Assembly: GCF_000308855.1 (NCBI RefSeq)
Contig: NZ_BAGM01000101.1
Location: 62,001 to 126,000 of the forward strand
DNA length: 64,000 nt
DNA from: Nocardia veterana NBRC 100344
GTDB lineage: Bacteria > Actinomycetota > Actinomycetes > Mycobacteriales > Mycobacteriaceae
Direction of reading: 5' to 3'
The notes under the pieces are model-generated. The model saw only the letters and a program-made list of their open reading frames with translations. It ran no database searches and was not told the DNA's origin. A program made the position numbers and the translations under genes. Below, one piece after another: positions 34,164 to 42,916 of this stretch; position 1 is the first letter of the stretch, and the number at the start of each line of letters is the position of its first letter.

Positions 34164-35411
34164 CTAGTTCCAGGTGTCCTCGAGCATCCGCGGCTTACAT
34201 GCCTGCCAGGCGCCGGCGAGCAGCACCAGCACGGCAACCGCGAGCAGGGCGAACGGCGCGCCCCAACCGCCCAGCACGCTGTGCAGGACGCCGAACAGCA
34301 GCGGACCCACACAGGCGACGGTGTAGCCGATGCCCTGGGTGAAGCCGGACAGCGCGGCCGAACCGGCCTGGGTGCGGGTGCGCAGGTTGATCAGGGTGAG
34401 CGCCATCGGGAAGGTGCTCGGGCCCAGGCCCAGCAGCAGCACCCACAGCCACGGCGCCGCCATCGGCGCGATCAGTAGTCCGGCGAATGCGGCGAAAAAC
34501 GCTACGGCACAGCCGATTACGATCGGAAACGGATTGCGGATCCGGGCGGTGAACGAGGGCGCGGTCAACGCGGCGGCCAAGCCCATGAACGAGAAGAAGG
34601 CGACCATCGTGCCGCCGAAGGCGGCGTCGGCGCCGGCGTCGCTCAGGATTTTCGGCAGCCAGGTGAACATCGAGTAGGTGATCAACGAGGTCATCCCGAA
34701 CATCGCGGCCATCCCCCAGGCCAGCGGCGAGCGCCGGATATTGCCGCGCGCCGGTTCTTCGCCCGGTATTTCGGCGACCGCGGTGGCGTCGACCCGATCC
34801 CGTCCGCGCCGGTCCCGCAGCACACCCAGCCACGGCAGCGCGGCGGCGAAACCGATCAGGGCCCACAGTCCGAGCGACACCCGCCATCCGGCCGCGTCGG
34901 CGACCGGCACCGCGATCAGCGCCGGAATGACCGTGCCGATCTGCACCATCGTGATGTAGACCGAACTCAGCACCGCCAGGTGATCCGCGAAATAGCGCTT
35001 GACCAGCGGCGGGATCACGACGTTACCGATACCCATCCCGGCCAGGGCGACCGCCGACAGACACAGCAGCTCCCAGGTGTCGGGCACCATGGCGCGAGTG
35101 AGCTGCCCGGTCCCCGCCATCAGCATGGCCACCAGCGCCGTGCGTTCCAGACCGAGCCACCGCACACATATCGGGGTGATCAGACCGGCGAGCGCGAACA
35201 TCGCCGTCGGAATCATGCCGAAGACGCCGACGATCGCGGTGGAATAGCCGATATCGGCGCCGATCCGCTCGGCCAACGGCGTGAACGCCGTGACGGCGAC
35301 GCGCAACGTGAGCGCCGAGACGACGATCGCGACCAGTACCAGCACCCGACCTTCGGTCAGCGCTCGGCGGCGGAGGTCGGTGCTCGACTGCTGATTGGTA
35401 GTAACCGTCAC
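34164..35411 (-). CDS. MFS transporter, CynX/NimT family
   Basis: Inner-membrane transporter of 415 aa with 12 hydrophobic segments; the CynX/NimT group exports small drugs or takes up cyanate-like anions. Signatures: LRVAVTAFTPLAERIGADIGYSTAIVGVFGMIPTAMFAL in the first helices and GIGNVVIPPLVKRYFADH in the loop after helix 4. I chose the GTG at 35411 since a -10 box TATGAT lies 6 nt before it and a -35 TTGCCT 18 bp further up, predicting a leaderless messenger; the longer frame starting at 35450 would run through this promoter. Divergent from the FadR-type regulator, which may control it. Confidence 0.85.
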   Translation of the reverse strand: MTVTTNQQSSTDLRRRALTEGRVLVLVAIVVSALTLRVAVTAFTPLAERIGADIGYSTAIVGVFGMIPTAMFALAGLITPICVRWLGLERTALVAMLMAGTGQLTRAMVPDTWELLCLSAVALAGMGIGNVVIPPLVKRYFADHLAVLSSVYITMVQIGTVIPALIAVPVADAAGWRVSLGLWALIGFAAALPWLGVLRDRRGRDRVDATAVAEIPGEEPARGNIRRSPLAWGMAAMFGMTSLITYSMFTWLPKILSDAGADAAFGGTMVAFFSFMGLAAALTAPSFTARIRNPFPIVIGCAVAFFAAFAGLLIAPMAAPWLWVLLLGLGPSTFPMALTLINLRTRTQAGSAALSGFTQGIGYTVACVGPLLFGVLHSVLGGWGAPFALLAVAVLVLLAGAWQACKPRMLEDTWN

Positions 35412-35417
35412 CGAAAA

Positions 35418-35430
35418 ATCATAGGATGAT
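35418..35430. promoter_or_regulatory. Divergent promoter/operator of MFS gene and FadR-type regulator
   Basis: ATCAT-AGG-ATGAT is a short perfect dyad. The minus-strand -10 TATGAT of the MFS gene and a plus-strand TAGGAT candidate -10 of the regulator gene both overlap it. A repressor bound here would block both directions. Confidence 0.5.
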
Positions 35431-35470
35431 TGGATGAAAGCAGGCAACAAATGTGAGGAGGGGTACTCTG

Positions 35471-36232
35471 TTGGCCGTGCAACCAGTCCGGCGGACCAGC
35501 CTCATCGCTCAGGTCACCGAGCAGCTGCGCGCTGAAATCCGTTCGGGGCGTTGGCCGATCGGCTCCCGCATTCCCACCGAGCCGGAACTCACCACCCTCA
35601 CCGGCACCGGTCGCAACACCGTGCGCGAGGCGGTACAGGCGCTGGTGCACGCCGGCATGCTCGAGCGGCGACAGGGGTCGGGTACATATGTCATCGCCGC
35701 CTCCGACCTCGGCGGCACCCTGACCAAATACTTCGCCGACGCCGTCGAGCGCGATGTCCTCGAGTTGCGGCAGGCGCTCGACGTGCAGGCCGCCCGGCTG
35801 GCCGCGCTGCGTCGCGACGACAACGACGTCGAGACCCTGCTGCGCCTGCTCGATCTGCGCCACCGCACCTGGGGCAGCGACACCGCCGCCGCCATCGAGG
35901 CCGATGTCGCCCTGCACCGAGCCATCGTCGCCGCCAGCCACAACACGGTCTACCTCGAATTCTACGATTCGCTCCTACCGGTCATCGAAGATGTGATCCG
36001 TTCCCGCACAGTCAAATACGGCGAGGACTACCACGACGAACACGCCGAACTGGTCCACGCCGTGATCGACGGCGACAGTGAACGCGCGGCCCGGGCCGCC
36101 CACTGCTTCCTCGGCTCGATGATCGCCGAATACGCCGGCCCACCGCCCCGCACCGCCGGGGGTCGTGCGGAGCCGGACACGGCCGCGGAGCCGGCGAACG
36201 GCACCGGGGACAGCGTCGGGCACTCCCGGTGA
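35471..36232 (+). CDS. GntR-family regulator, FadR subgroup
   Basis: Transcription factor of 253 aa. Winged helix at about residues 6-75 (LIAQVTEQLRAEIRSGRWPIGSRIPTEPELTTLTGTGRNTVREAVQAL), then an all-helical FCD domain at about 90-220 with EADVALHRAIVAASHN and DYHDEHAELVHAVIDGD, whose Asp and His residues usually bind a metal and carboxylate effector. GGAGGGG lies 8 nt before a TTG at 35471; a GTG 6 nt later is the alternative. The C-terminal 35 residues are low-complexity. Divergent from the CynX-type transporter, so it probably controls that gene; a role for the following narK is possible. Confidence 0.87.
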   Translation: MAVQPVRRTSLIAQVTEQLRAEIRSGRWPIGSRIPTEPELTTLTGTGRNTVREAVQALVHAGMLERRQGSGTYVIAASDLGGTLTKYFADAVERDVLELRQALDVQAARLAALRRDDNDVETLLRLLDLRHRTWGSDTAAAIEADVALHRAIVAASHNTVYLEFYDSLLPVIEDVIRSRTVKYGEDYHDEHAELVHAVIDGDSERAARAAHCFLGSMIAEYAGPPPRTAGGRAEPDTAAEPANGTGDSVGHSR

Positions 36233-36338
36233 GCTACCCGCCGCCCCGGAGATCGGTGGTCCGCGCGAGCGAACCACGGCTGGTAAACGAGTCGTCACCA
36301 CGGTGCTCGGCGGCCCGTGAGCGAGATTTGCTGCGAAC

Positions 36339-36374
36339 GTCATCGGCGGTGAACCGGGCGTAATCCCGCGTTCC
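36339..36374 (+). promoter_or_regulatory. Weak GlnR-like half-sites upstream of the second narK
   Basis: GTCAT-n6-TGAAC-n5-GTAAT-n6-TTCCT lies 86 nt before the transporter start. The spacing follows the GlnR double-box pattern but the GAAAC half-sites are poor, especially the last. I see no other regulatory element in the 227-bp gap 36233-36459. Confidence 0.25.
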
Positions 36375-36459
36375 TACCGTGGATTCGACCGCACCGCCCG
36401 GCATTTCGGGCGACAACACCACGATGAGGGCGGTCTCCCCCGTTCGAGAGGACGCGCCG

Positions 36460-37929
36460 ATGACATCCACCACCGACGCCGCTGTGACCACGGCATCCAC
36501 CCCGGCCTTCCGATATCAGGCCCGCGGACGCTGGCTCGATCATTGGGAACCCGACAACGAAACCTTCTGGGAGAACGGCGGAAAACGGACCGCCCGCAAG
36601 AATCTGACCTTCTCGGTGTTCTCCGAGAATCTCGGGTTCAGCGTCTGGGTGCTCTGGGCCAGCGTCGTGACCGCCATGGGGTCGGCGGGCTTCCACTATC
36701 TGAGTGGCCCCGACGCCGTCGGAAATTCACTCCTGCTGACCTCCACCCCGACGCTGGTCGGCGCCGCGCTGCGGGTTCCTTACACCTTCGCCATCCCGAA
36801 GTTCGGCGGCCGCGCGTTCACGGTCTTCAGCGCCGGCATGTTGTTACTACCGACACTGGGCCTGGCCTACTTCGTCAACCAGCCGGACACCCCGTTCTGG
36901 GTGTTCATGATGCTGGCCGCCCTCGCCGGCGTCGGCGGCGGCAATTTCTCCTCGTCGATGGCCAATATCAACTTCTTCTATCCCGAAGGGAAGAAGGGTG
37001 CGGCCCTGGGTATCAACGCCGCGGGCGGCAATCTGGGCGTCGCCCAGACCCAGCTGCTGGTACCGCTGATCATCACCCTCGGCACCCATGTACTCGCCAA
37101 GGATCCCGCGGGATACCGGTTCGGCATCACGCTGGCGGTACTGGTCTGGATTCCCTTCATCGTGATCGCGATGATCGGCGCGCTGCGCTACATGGACTCC
37201 ATCACCAACGCGAAATCCGACGGCAGCTCCTACCGGTTGGCGCTGACCAATCGGCACACCTGGATCATGGCGGTGCTCTACATCGGCACCTTCGGATCGT
37301 TCATCGGCTTCTCCTTCGCCTTCCCCACCCTGCTCAAATCCACCTTTCCCGAGCTGGCCAAGATCGGGTGGATGTCGACGATCGGCAATCTCGCCTTTCT
37401 CGGCGCCTTCGTCGGATCGCTGAGCCGGCCCTTCGGCGGCTGGATCGCCGACAAATTCACCGGCGCGCGGATCACCGTCTACGTCTTCACCGGCATGGCC
37501 GCGGCCACCGCGCTGATCGTCGCCGCGCTGTCGATGAAGAACTTCCCGCTGTATCTGCTGTCGTTCCTGTTGCTGTTCGTACTGAGCGGAATCGGCAACG
37601 GCTCGACCTATCGGATGATCCCGTCGATCTTCGGCGCCGAGGCCAAACGCCGCGCGGCCGAGGCCGGACAGGATCCGGCGGTCGCGGTCGCCGCGGCCAA
37701 GCGGCAGGCCGGTGCGGCGATCGGTGTGGTCGGTGCGGTGGGCGCGGCCGGCGGCTGGATCCTGCAGCAGGCGCTGCGGGAGTCGAATATCCACTTCGGC
37801 GGGATGGCGCCGGCCTTCTGGGGTTACGCCGTGGCCTTCCTGGTGATGAGCGGCCTCACCTGGTGGTTCTACCTGCGCTCATCGTTCGCCGTGACGCGGA
37901 TGCCCTCGCTGGCGCACGCGGGCGTATAG
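36460..37929 (+). CDS. Second NarK-type nitrate/nitrite transporter
   Basis: Major-facilitator transporter of 489 aa with 12 membrane segments. The nitrate signatures GVGGGNFSSSMANINFFYP (about residues 143-161) and GIGNGSTYRMIPSIF (about 383-397) are both present. It is clearly a paralogue of the narK at 33858, sharing the N-terminal WENGGKRTARKNLTFSVFSENLGFSVW pattern, but with a longer C-terminal half containing an Ala-rich loop. GAGAGGA precedes the ATG at 36460; the frame is open upstream without a better site. Monocistronic; it may serve nitrate respiration (nitrate in, nitrite out) beside the assimilatory copy. Confidence 0.92.
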   Translation: MTSTTDAAVTTASTPAFRYQARGRWLDHWEPDNETFWENGGKRTARKNLTFSVFSENLGFSVWVLWASVVTAMGSAGFHYLSGPDAVGNSLLLTSTPTLVGAALRVPYTFAIPKFGGRAFTVFSAGMLLLPTLGLAYFVNQPDTPFWVFMMLAALAGVGGGNFSSSMANINFFYPEGKKGAALGINAAGGNLGVAQTQLLVPLIITLGTHVLAKDPAGYRFGITLAVLVWIPFIVIAMIGALRYMDSITNAKSDGSSYRLALTNRHTWIMAVLYIGTFGSFIGFSFAFPTLLKSTFPELAKIGWMSTIGNLAFLGAFVGSLSRPFGGWIADKFTGARITVYVFTGMAAATALIVAALSMKNFPLYLLSFLLLFVLSGIGNGSTYRMIPSIFGAEAKRRAAEAGQDPAVAVAAAKRQAGAAIGVVGAVGAAGGWILQQALRESNIHFGGMAPAFWGYAVAFLVMSGLTWWFYLRSSFAVTRMPSLAHAGV

Positions 37930-37982
37930 GACCGGATATATCGACCGGCGCCGATACGCGCCGGGGCGGAACCGTCGGGCTC

Positions 37983-38002
37983 GCCGCTCGGATTCGAGCG
38001 GC
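37983..38002. terminator. Hairpin between convergent narK copy and phosphotransferase gene
   Basis: GCCGCTCG (37983-37990) and CGAGCGGC (37995-38002) form a perfect 8-bp stem with a GATT loop, between two convergent stops. No U-tract follows on either strand, as is common in this group, so it may end transcription from both sides. Confidence 0.55.
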
Positions 38003-38009
38003 GGGCCCG

Positions 38010-38861
38010 CTAGAGCATCAGCCGGATCATATCCGCGGTATGGGCCAGGCCGGGGAACGCTTCCGGCGTCGACCGCGGATGCAACGCGTGCACCGCCAAT
38101 CGGAACATGACCGCGCGCAACAACATCTGCGACCACTGCGGCAGATCGGACCATCGTTCCAGCAGCCCGGGGTCGGCGCCGCCCCACGACAGCGCGTCGA
38201 CCACGATGACCCCGGCCGCCCAGGACGCGGGCCGCCAGTATGGGGTGATGTCGGTGAGACCGGGTGCCTGCCCGTTGGCGAACAACACCGTGCCGAACAG
38301 GTCGCCGTGCACCAGCTGTGCGGGCACCTGCACCGGTTTACGCAGGGTCGCCAGCTGGGCGAGCATATCCAGGCTGTGCCGGCCGTCGGGCGTGGTCACC
38401 GGCAACATCCCACCGGCCTTCAGGCTGCGCAGCGGGACCGTCTCCCAGGCCGCGCGGTCGGCGGCGACGAAGACGTCCACATCGACCCAGGGCGCGATCG
38501 GCTGCTGGACCAGGAAACGCGGACGCTCCAACGAGGCGGTCGCGTGGTGCAGGCGTAACGACACCGACACCACCTCGTCGTGGCGAGGTTCGGGCGTGCC
38601 GTCCATGAAGGTGTCGGCACGCCACCCGGAGACCACGTAGCGACCGTCGGTCGCGCGCACCGGCCGAGCCAGCCGCACGCCGTCCACCTGCAATGTCTCC
38701 CGGACCTTCGCCGACCACGCGGCGCGCGCATGATCGGCGACCGGGCTGAGCACCACATCTCCGCATCGCCACCCACCGTCCCAGTCGCCCAGCGCGACCG
38801 GGGTCACTTCGCGCAGGCCGAAGGTGGCCCGCACATGCTCCGGAGGTTCGACAGATGTCAC
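38010..38861 (-). CDS. TIGR02569-family aminoglycoside-phosphotransferase-like protein
   Basis: Protein of 283 aa conserved next to moeZ in mycolic-acid actinomycetes (Rv3205c in M. tuberculosis). It is a degenerate kinase-like fold: the motif VHGDLFGTVLFANG resembles the HGDxxxxN catalytic loop of aminoglycoside phosphotransferases and DITPYWRPASWAAGVIVVDAL the following metal loop. No substrate is known. I chose the GTG at 38861 because the family starts near here (VTSVEPPEHV) and TACGGT lies 6 nt before it, suggesting a leaderless transcript. moeZ ends 71 nt upstream on the same strand. Confidence 0.85.
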   Translation of the reverse strand: MTSVEPPEHVRATFGLREVTPVALGDWDGGWRCGDVVLSPVADHARAAWSAKVRETLQVDGVRLARPVRATDGRYVVSGWRADTFMDGTPEPRHDEVVSVSLRLHHATASLERPRFLVQQPIAPWVDVDVFVAADRAAWETVPLRSLKAGGMLPVTTPDGRHSLDMLAQLATLRKPVQVPAQLVHGDLFGTVLFANGQAPGLTDITPYWRPASWAAGVIVVDALSWGGADPGLLERWSDLPQWSQMLLRAVMFRLAVHALHPRSTPEAFPGLAHTADMIRLML

Positions 38862-38932
38862 GGCCGTACCGTAACCCCGGAAACTTGTCCACTCGGGGCG
38901 CCGCGCCGGGCATCGGACGGCGATGACCGCCG

Positions 38933-40132
38933 TCAGTAGACGGGCAGGCTCGGGTCGATCTGGTTGGCCCAAGCGATGATTCCGCCCTGAAGGTGGGTGG
39001 CATCGGAGAAGCCGGCCCGTTTCAGTGCCGCGAGCGCCTCCGCCGAGCGAATGCCCGTCTTGCAATGCAGGACGATCGGCGTGTTCTGCGGAAGTTCGGC
39101 CAGCGCCTCACCCGACAGGATGCGGTCCTTGGGAATCAGCGTCGCGCCGTCGATGCGGACGATATCCCACTCCACGGGTTCGCGGACGTCGATGATCGCG
39201 ACATCCTTACCTGCGTCGAGCATGTCCTTCAGTTCCCGCGCGGTCACCGTGGAACCCTGCGCCGCGGCCTGCCCCTCCTCGGAGACCACCCCGCAGAACG
39301 CCTCGTAGTCGATCAGCTCGGTGATGGGCTGACGCTCCGGATCGCGGCGCAGCTTGATGGTGCGGTAGTTCATGTCCAGGGCGTCGTAGACCATCAACCG
39401 GCCGAGCAGCGTCTCACCGATGCCGGTGATCAGCTTGATCGCCTCGGTGACCATGATCGAACCGATCGACGCGCACAGCACGCCCAGCACGCCGCCCTCG
39501 GCGCAGGACGGGACCATGCCCGGCGGCGGCGCCTCGGGGTACAGGTCGCGGTAGTTGATGCCGCGCTTCTCCCCGTTCGGGCCATCGGGAGCGTCCTCCC
39601 AGAACACCGAGACCTGGCCCTCGAACCGGTAGATCGAACCCCACACATAGGGCTTGCCGGCCAGCACGGCGGCGTCGTTGACCAGGTAGCGAGTGGCGAA
39701 GTTGTCGGTGCCGTCGACGATCAGGTCGTACTGCGCGAAGAGTTCGACCGCGTTCTCCGGCTCCAACCGAATCTTGTGCAGCACCACATCGATGCCGGAA
39801 TTGATCTCCAGAATGGAATCGCGCGCACTGTCGGCCTTGCTGCGACCGATATCGGATTCGCCGTGAATGATCTGGCGCTGCAGATTCGACGCGTCGACTT
39901 CGTCGAATTCCACGATGCCGAGGGTGCCGACACCGGCGGCGGCCAGATACAGCAGCGCCGGCGAACCGAGCCCACCCGCGCCGATCACCAGCACCTTGGC
40001 ATTCTTCAAACGTTTCTGACCGTCCATCCCGAGATCGGGAATGATCAGATGCCGGCTGTAGCGGGCGACCTCATCCCTGGTCAGCTCCGCGGCCGGTTCG
40101 ACCAGTGGCGGCAGGGACTGTGGTGATGACAC
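38933..40132 (-). CDS. moeZ: Adenylyltransferase/sulfurtransferase MoeZ
   Basis: Two-domain enzyme of 399 aa. The N-terminal E1/ThiF domain (VLVIGAGGLGSPALLYLAAAGVG at about residue 49; zinc-type loop VPSCAEGG) adenylates the C-terminus of small ubiquitin-like sulfur carriers such as MoaD or CysO. The C-terminal rhodanese domain (about residues 295-395) carries the persulfide Cys in LHCKTGIRS and so gives the sulfur. It serves molybdopterin and CysO-cysteine synthesis; the window also encodes two molybdopterin enzymes. I use the GTG at 40132 (SSPQSLPPLVEP); the open frame extends 17 codons further without support. Confidence 0.93.
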   Translation of the reverse strand: MSSPQSLPPLVEPAAELTRDEVARYSRHLIIPDLGMDGQKRLKNAKVLVIGAGGLGSPALLYLAAAGVGTLGIVEFDEVDASNLQRQIIHGESDIGRSKADSARDSILEINSGIDVVLHKIRLEPENAVELFAQYDLIVDGTDNFATRYLVNDAAVLAGKPYVWGSIYRFEGQVSVFWEDAPDGPNGEKRGINYRDLYPEAPPPGMVPSCAEGGVLGVLCASIGSIMVTEAIKLITGIGETLLGRLMVYDALDMNYRTIKLRRDPERQPITELIDYEAFCGVVSEEGQAAAQGSTVTARELKDMLDAGKDVAIIDVREPVEWDIVRIDGATLIPKDRILSGEALAELPQNTPIVLHCKTGIRSAEALAALKRAGFSDATHLQGGIIAWANQIDPSLPVY

Positions 40133-40238
40133 GTCGCAGACTCCTCGAATCGAATTCGCCGATAGGGCTCCTGGTTGCAACACGGTGCATCGGGCCGTTC
40201 TTCCCGGCCGCCTCCCCGCGGCGCCGGCGTGCCGCTAC

Positions 40239-41432
40239 CTACCCACGAGGATACGGCCAGGGGTTGAACCGGCACTTCTTGCCGTCCATCGGCACCACGC
40301 CCTGCGGGTCGAGGACGGCGATGTCGTTGTTGCGGGTGCCGAAGGTCTGCTGCATCATCACCGGCGCCAGTCCCCCGTCGGTCTCGCACGGCTGGTGCTC
40401 GTGGTAACCGATCGCGTGGCCGACCTCGTGGTTGATCTGGTACTGACGATATGACCCGATATCGCCCTCGAAGGACGTGGCCCCGCGCACCCAGCGCACC
40501 TGCGACAACACGACGCGGCCGAGATCGGAGTTGTAGCAGGAGGAGTCGATCGGGATCTCGAATCCACAGACCGATTTGGTGGTCTGCCGGGAGGTCAGTG
40601 AGACCCGGAAATCGGGTTCGCCGGTATCGATGCGGCGGAAGCCGAAGCGCGGATCGTGGGTCCAGCTCTTGGGGTTGGCCAGGGTCGCCTCGACCATCTT
40701 GGCGACCGCGTCGTCGCCGCCGAGCGAGCTGGTGTCGACTCCGTTCTCGACCTCGACGGTATAGCTGAACACGTGTTCCTGACCGGCTCCCACCTGGGCC
40801 GATACGCCGGGAACGATATGCCAGGTACCTGCTGCCGCCTCGGTGAACGGCCCGCCCGCGGGCAGGGCGCCGGAGGGCAGATCGCCGCCGAACTTACCGT
40901 CGCCCTTCGGCGGGGCGCCGATGATTCCGGCCTTGCTGGTGTGCTGGCTGAGTCGGCCGAGCGCGGGCGTGGACCGGCCGCCGGTATCGGTACCCCCCTT
41001 GACGGCATCCACGATCACCAGCACGGTGATGATCACCAGCACCGGCAGGGCGTAGGCGCGCCAGCCATAGGTGGAGACGAATCGGCCCAGCGCGCTCTGC
41101 TTCTTCGTATCGCGTTCGGGCCGTGGCCGATTGACGTCGTGCGCCCCGGTGGGATCCCACTTCGCGCGCAACGGCTGATGTGACAGGTCGGTTCCGCTGC
41201 CGGCGAAGGCGCCGAAACCATCTGCGCCCGAGTTCGCACCGCCCTCGCCCGCGCTGTCGTCGGAGTTGTCGTCGCCGGAATACAGACCGAGCGGATCGTA
41301 GACCTCGGACTCGCGGTCGGGTTGCTGCCGATTTCGTCGTGTGGTGCCGAGCGATCCCACACGTGCTGCCAGGGTGCCCGCGGGGCGGCGCGAATCGGGC
41401 CCGCCGGTAGTTCTGCCCCGTTGGTCGCTCAC
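40239..41432 (-). CDS. DUF3152 membrane-anchored putative metalloprotease
   Basis: Protein of 397 aa. Residues 1-125 are hydrophilic and cytoplasmic, a single helix follows (about 127-143, YALPVLVIITVLVIVDAV), and the rest is extracytoplasmic. The outer domain is DUF3152, with the zinc motif INHEVGHAIGYHEHQPC (HExxHxxGxxEH), like archaemetzincin or matrixin-type proteases, and two further cysteines (SVCGFEIPIDSSCYN) that may form a disulfide. Orthologous by position to Rv3207c. Divergent from the TetR gene at 41714, with two palindromic elements between. Confidence 0.85.
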   Translation of the reverse strand: MSDQRGRTTGGPDSRRPAGTLAARVGSLGTTRRNRQQPDRESEVYDPLGLYSGDDNSDDSAGEGGANSGADGFGAFAGSGTDLSHQPLRAKWDPTGAHDVNRPRPERDTKKQSALGRFVSTYGWRAYALPVLVIITVLVIVDAVKGGTDTGGRSTPALGRLSQHTSKAGIIGAPPKGDGKFGGDLPSGALPAGGPFTEAAAGTWHIVPGVSAQVGAGQEHVFSYTVEVENGVDTSSLGGDDAVAKMVEATLANPKSWTHDPRFGFRRIDTGEPDFRVSLTSRQTTKSVCGFEIPIDSSCYNSDLGRVVLSQVRWVRGATSFEGDIGSYRQYQINHEVGHAIGYHEHQPCETDGGLAPVMMQQTFGTRNNDIAVLDPQGVVPMDGKKCRFNPWPYPRG

Positions 41433-41496
41433 CGAAACAGAGTCTCACAGCCTGTTCGAGCGCACCTACATCCCTGCCCCGACCGGCCGGGGTTGC

Positions 41497-41526
41497 GAGA
41501 AATCTCACGACTGTGCGAGATTTCTC
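41497..41526. promoter_or_regulatory. Two tandem GAGAWWTCTC operators
   Basis: GCGAGAAATCTCACG (41495-41509) and GCGAGATTTCTCACG (41515-41529) are direct copies, each a near-palindrome, 20 bp apart (two helical turns). Together they also form a 10-bp inverted repeat (41497-41506 with 41517-41526). They lie 63 bp upstream of the DUF3152 gene, so they probably control it. Confidence 0.6.
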
Positions 41527-41642
41527 ACGGCAACCAGTTACTGACAGGTTGCCAATAGGTGTGGGACGTTATTCGAATACCACAACGGCAGGAACGGGAT
41601 CGGCTTCCCAGCCAGTGCACCCGACCCGCAGCGAGCTGCATC

Positions 41643-41661
41643 ACGAACGAGTATCGTTCGT
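41643..41661. promoter_or_regulatory. Palindromic TetR-type operator ACGAACGA-GTA-TCGTTCGT
   Basis: A perfect 8-bp dyad with a 3-bp centre lies 52 bp before the TetR ATG, the usual place and form of a TetR autorepression site. Apart from this and the element at 41497 I see nothing else in the 281-bp gap. Confidence 0.65.
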
Positions 41662-41713
41662 TGGATACCGTGCACATCCACGTTCCCGCCGGGAATCGAC
41701 TGGGAGAACCGAA

Positions 41714-42376
41714 ATGACTGACCTCGTGGACCGGATGACGTCCTCGCGACTGTCGTCCGAGGCCATGGCACCGAGCAAGCGCGGAACTCGCCTACCCCGG
41801 GAGGCCCGTCGTGCTCAGCTGCTCGCCGCGGCCAGCGAGGTCTTCGTGCTCCGCGGCTACCACGCCGCCGGCATGGACGAGATCTCGCAATGCGCCGGCG
41901 TCTCCAAACCCGTTCTGTACCAGCACTTCTCGAGCAAGCTGGAACTCTATCTCGCGGTGCTGCAGAACTACATCGACGCGCTGGTCTCCAGCGTCCGCCA
42001 GGCGCTGCGGTCGACCACCGACAACCGGCAGCGCGTTCGGGCCGCCGTCGCCGCGTATTTCGACTTCGTCGACCACGAAACCCAGGGTTTCCGGCTGGTT
42101 TTCGAATCCGACCTGACCAGCGAGCCGCAGGTGCAACGCCGGGTCGAGCAGGCCACCGAGGCCTGCGTCGACGCGGTCTTCGATCTGGTCGCCCACGATT
42201 CCGGGCTGGACCCGTACCGGGCCCGCATCCTGGCGGTCGGACTGGTCGGCGCCAGCCAGATCACCGCCCGCTACTGGCTCGAAGCCGATCGGCCGATTCC
42301 CAAGGAGGAGGCGGTCGACACCACCGTTCAGCTCTGCTGGGGTGGGCTGTCGCGCGTTCCGCTTTCCCAGCGCTGA
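41714..42376 (+). CDS. TetR-family regulator (Rv3208 type)
   Basis: Repressor of 220 aa. Helix-turn-helix at about residues 28-80: REARRAQLLAAASEVFVLRGYHAAGMDEISQ, then GVSKPVLYQHFSSKLELYLAVL. The C-terminal domain includes FDFVDHETQGFRLVFESD, shared with the conserved actinobacterial group to which M. tuberculosis Rv3208 belongs. The effector is unknown. The ATG at 41714 has a weak GGGAGA upstream; the open frame continues far upstream but runs through the operators. A strong terminator follows at 42512. Confidence 0.88.
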   Translation: MTDLVDRMTSSRLSSEAMAPSKRGTRLPREARRAQLLAAASEVFVLRGYHAAGMDEISQCAGVSKPVLYQHFSSKLELYLAVLQNYIDALVSSVRQALRSTTDNRQRVRAAVAAYFDFVDHETQGFRLVFESDLTSEPQVQRRVEQATEACVDAVFDLVAHDSGLDPYRARILAVGLVGASQITARYWLEADRPIPKEEAVDTTVQLCWGGLSRVPLSQR

Positions 42377-42387
42377 GCGCTCTGCGC

Positions 42388-42417
42388 GTATTCGCGAACA
42401 AGGTATTTGCGAACAAG
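42388..42417 (+). repeat. Tandem duplication of a 15-bp unit after the TetR gene
   Basis: GTATTCGCGAACAAG (42388-42402) is followed directly by GTATTTGCGAACAAG (42403-42417), 14 of 15 bases identical, 11 bp after the tetR stop. Confidence 0.7.
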
Positions 42418-42511
42418 CGAGTGCCGCGGAGGTTTCCGCGCGGTCCTGAATCGAGGACGCGGGCGCGCCCGGCGAGTGACCTATGTTGTTCGGGAGATCA
42501 GCAAATGTTTC

Positions 42512-42548
42512 GGCCCCGGCTTGCTTCGACAGCAAACCGGGGCCTTTT
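42512..42548 (+). terminator. Rho-independent terminator of the TetR gene
   Basis: GGCCCCGG and CCGGGGCC pair, continued by an inner TTGCT/AGCAA stem with a TCGAC loop, and TTTTCG follows. A strong canonical terminator on the plus strand, between tetR and the convergent DUF3107 gene. Confidence 0.88.
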
Positions 42549-42587
42549 CGTTCGTCACGCCCGCGGCGACGTCGGCCGCGGTCGCTG

Positions 42588-42821
42588 CTACACCGCGGCG
42601 AAACCCACGCGGCCGCTGGTGGAGGTGCCGATTTCGACGTAGGCGACCTTGGCGGCCTGGATCAGGTACTTGCGACCCTTCTCGTCCTCCAGGGACAGCA
42701 CCCCACCCGAACCGCTCAGCGCGCCGGACACCAGCGCCTCGACCTCCTCGGGGGTCTGCGAGCTGGCGATCACCAGTTCCCGCGGGCTATCCGAAATGCC
42801 GATCTTGACCTCCACGGCCAA
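42588..42821 (-). CDS. DUF3107 domain protein (Rv3208A/TB9.4 type)
   Basis: Very small protein (77 aa) conserved in mycolic-acid actinomycetes. It starts MAVEVKIGISDSPRELVIAS and ends GTSTSGRVGFAAV, both typical of DUF3107. Mixed alpha/beta without cysteines, signal peptide or membrane segment; function unknown. AGGAGG lies 6 nt before the ATG. It is encoded between the TetR and ferritin-like genes, in the same neighbourhood as Rv3208A. Confidence 0.9.
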   Translation of the reverse strand: MAVEVKIGISDSPRELVIASSQTPEEVEALVSGALSGSGGVLSLEDEKGRKYLIQAAKVAYVEIGTSTSGRVGFAAV

Positions 42822-42916
42822 CCTCCTAGAGTCCAGATGTGTCGTGCTCAGGCTAATGCAGCGGGGGTTGCCGCGCCGACGCGCGGGCCTGTGCTGTCAG
42901 CGAACAACGGCCGGGA

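Noticed and set aside
33859..36459. DosR-type boxes upstream of the two narK genes
   Set aside because: No sequence resembling the GGGAC-n-GTCCC type dyad of the dormancy regulon was found in either upstream region.
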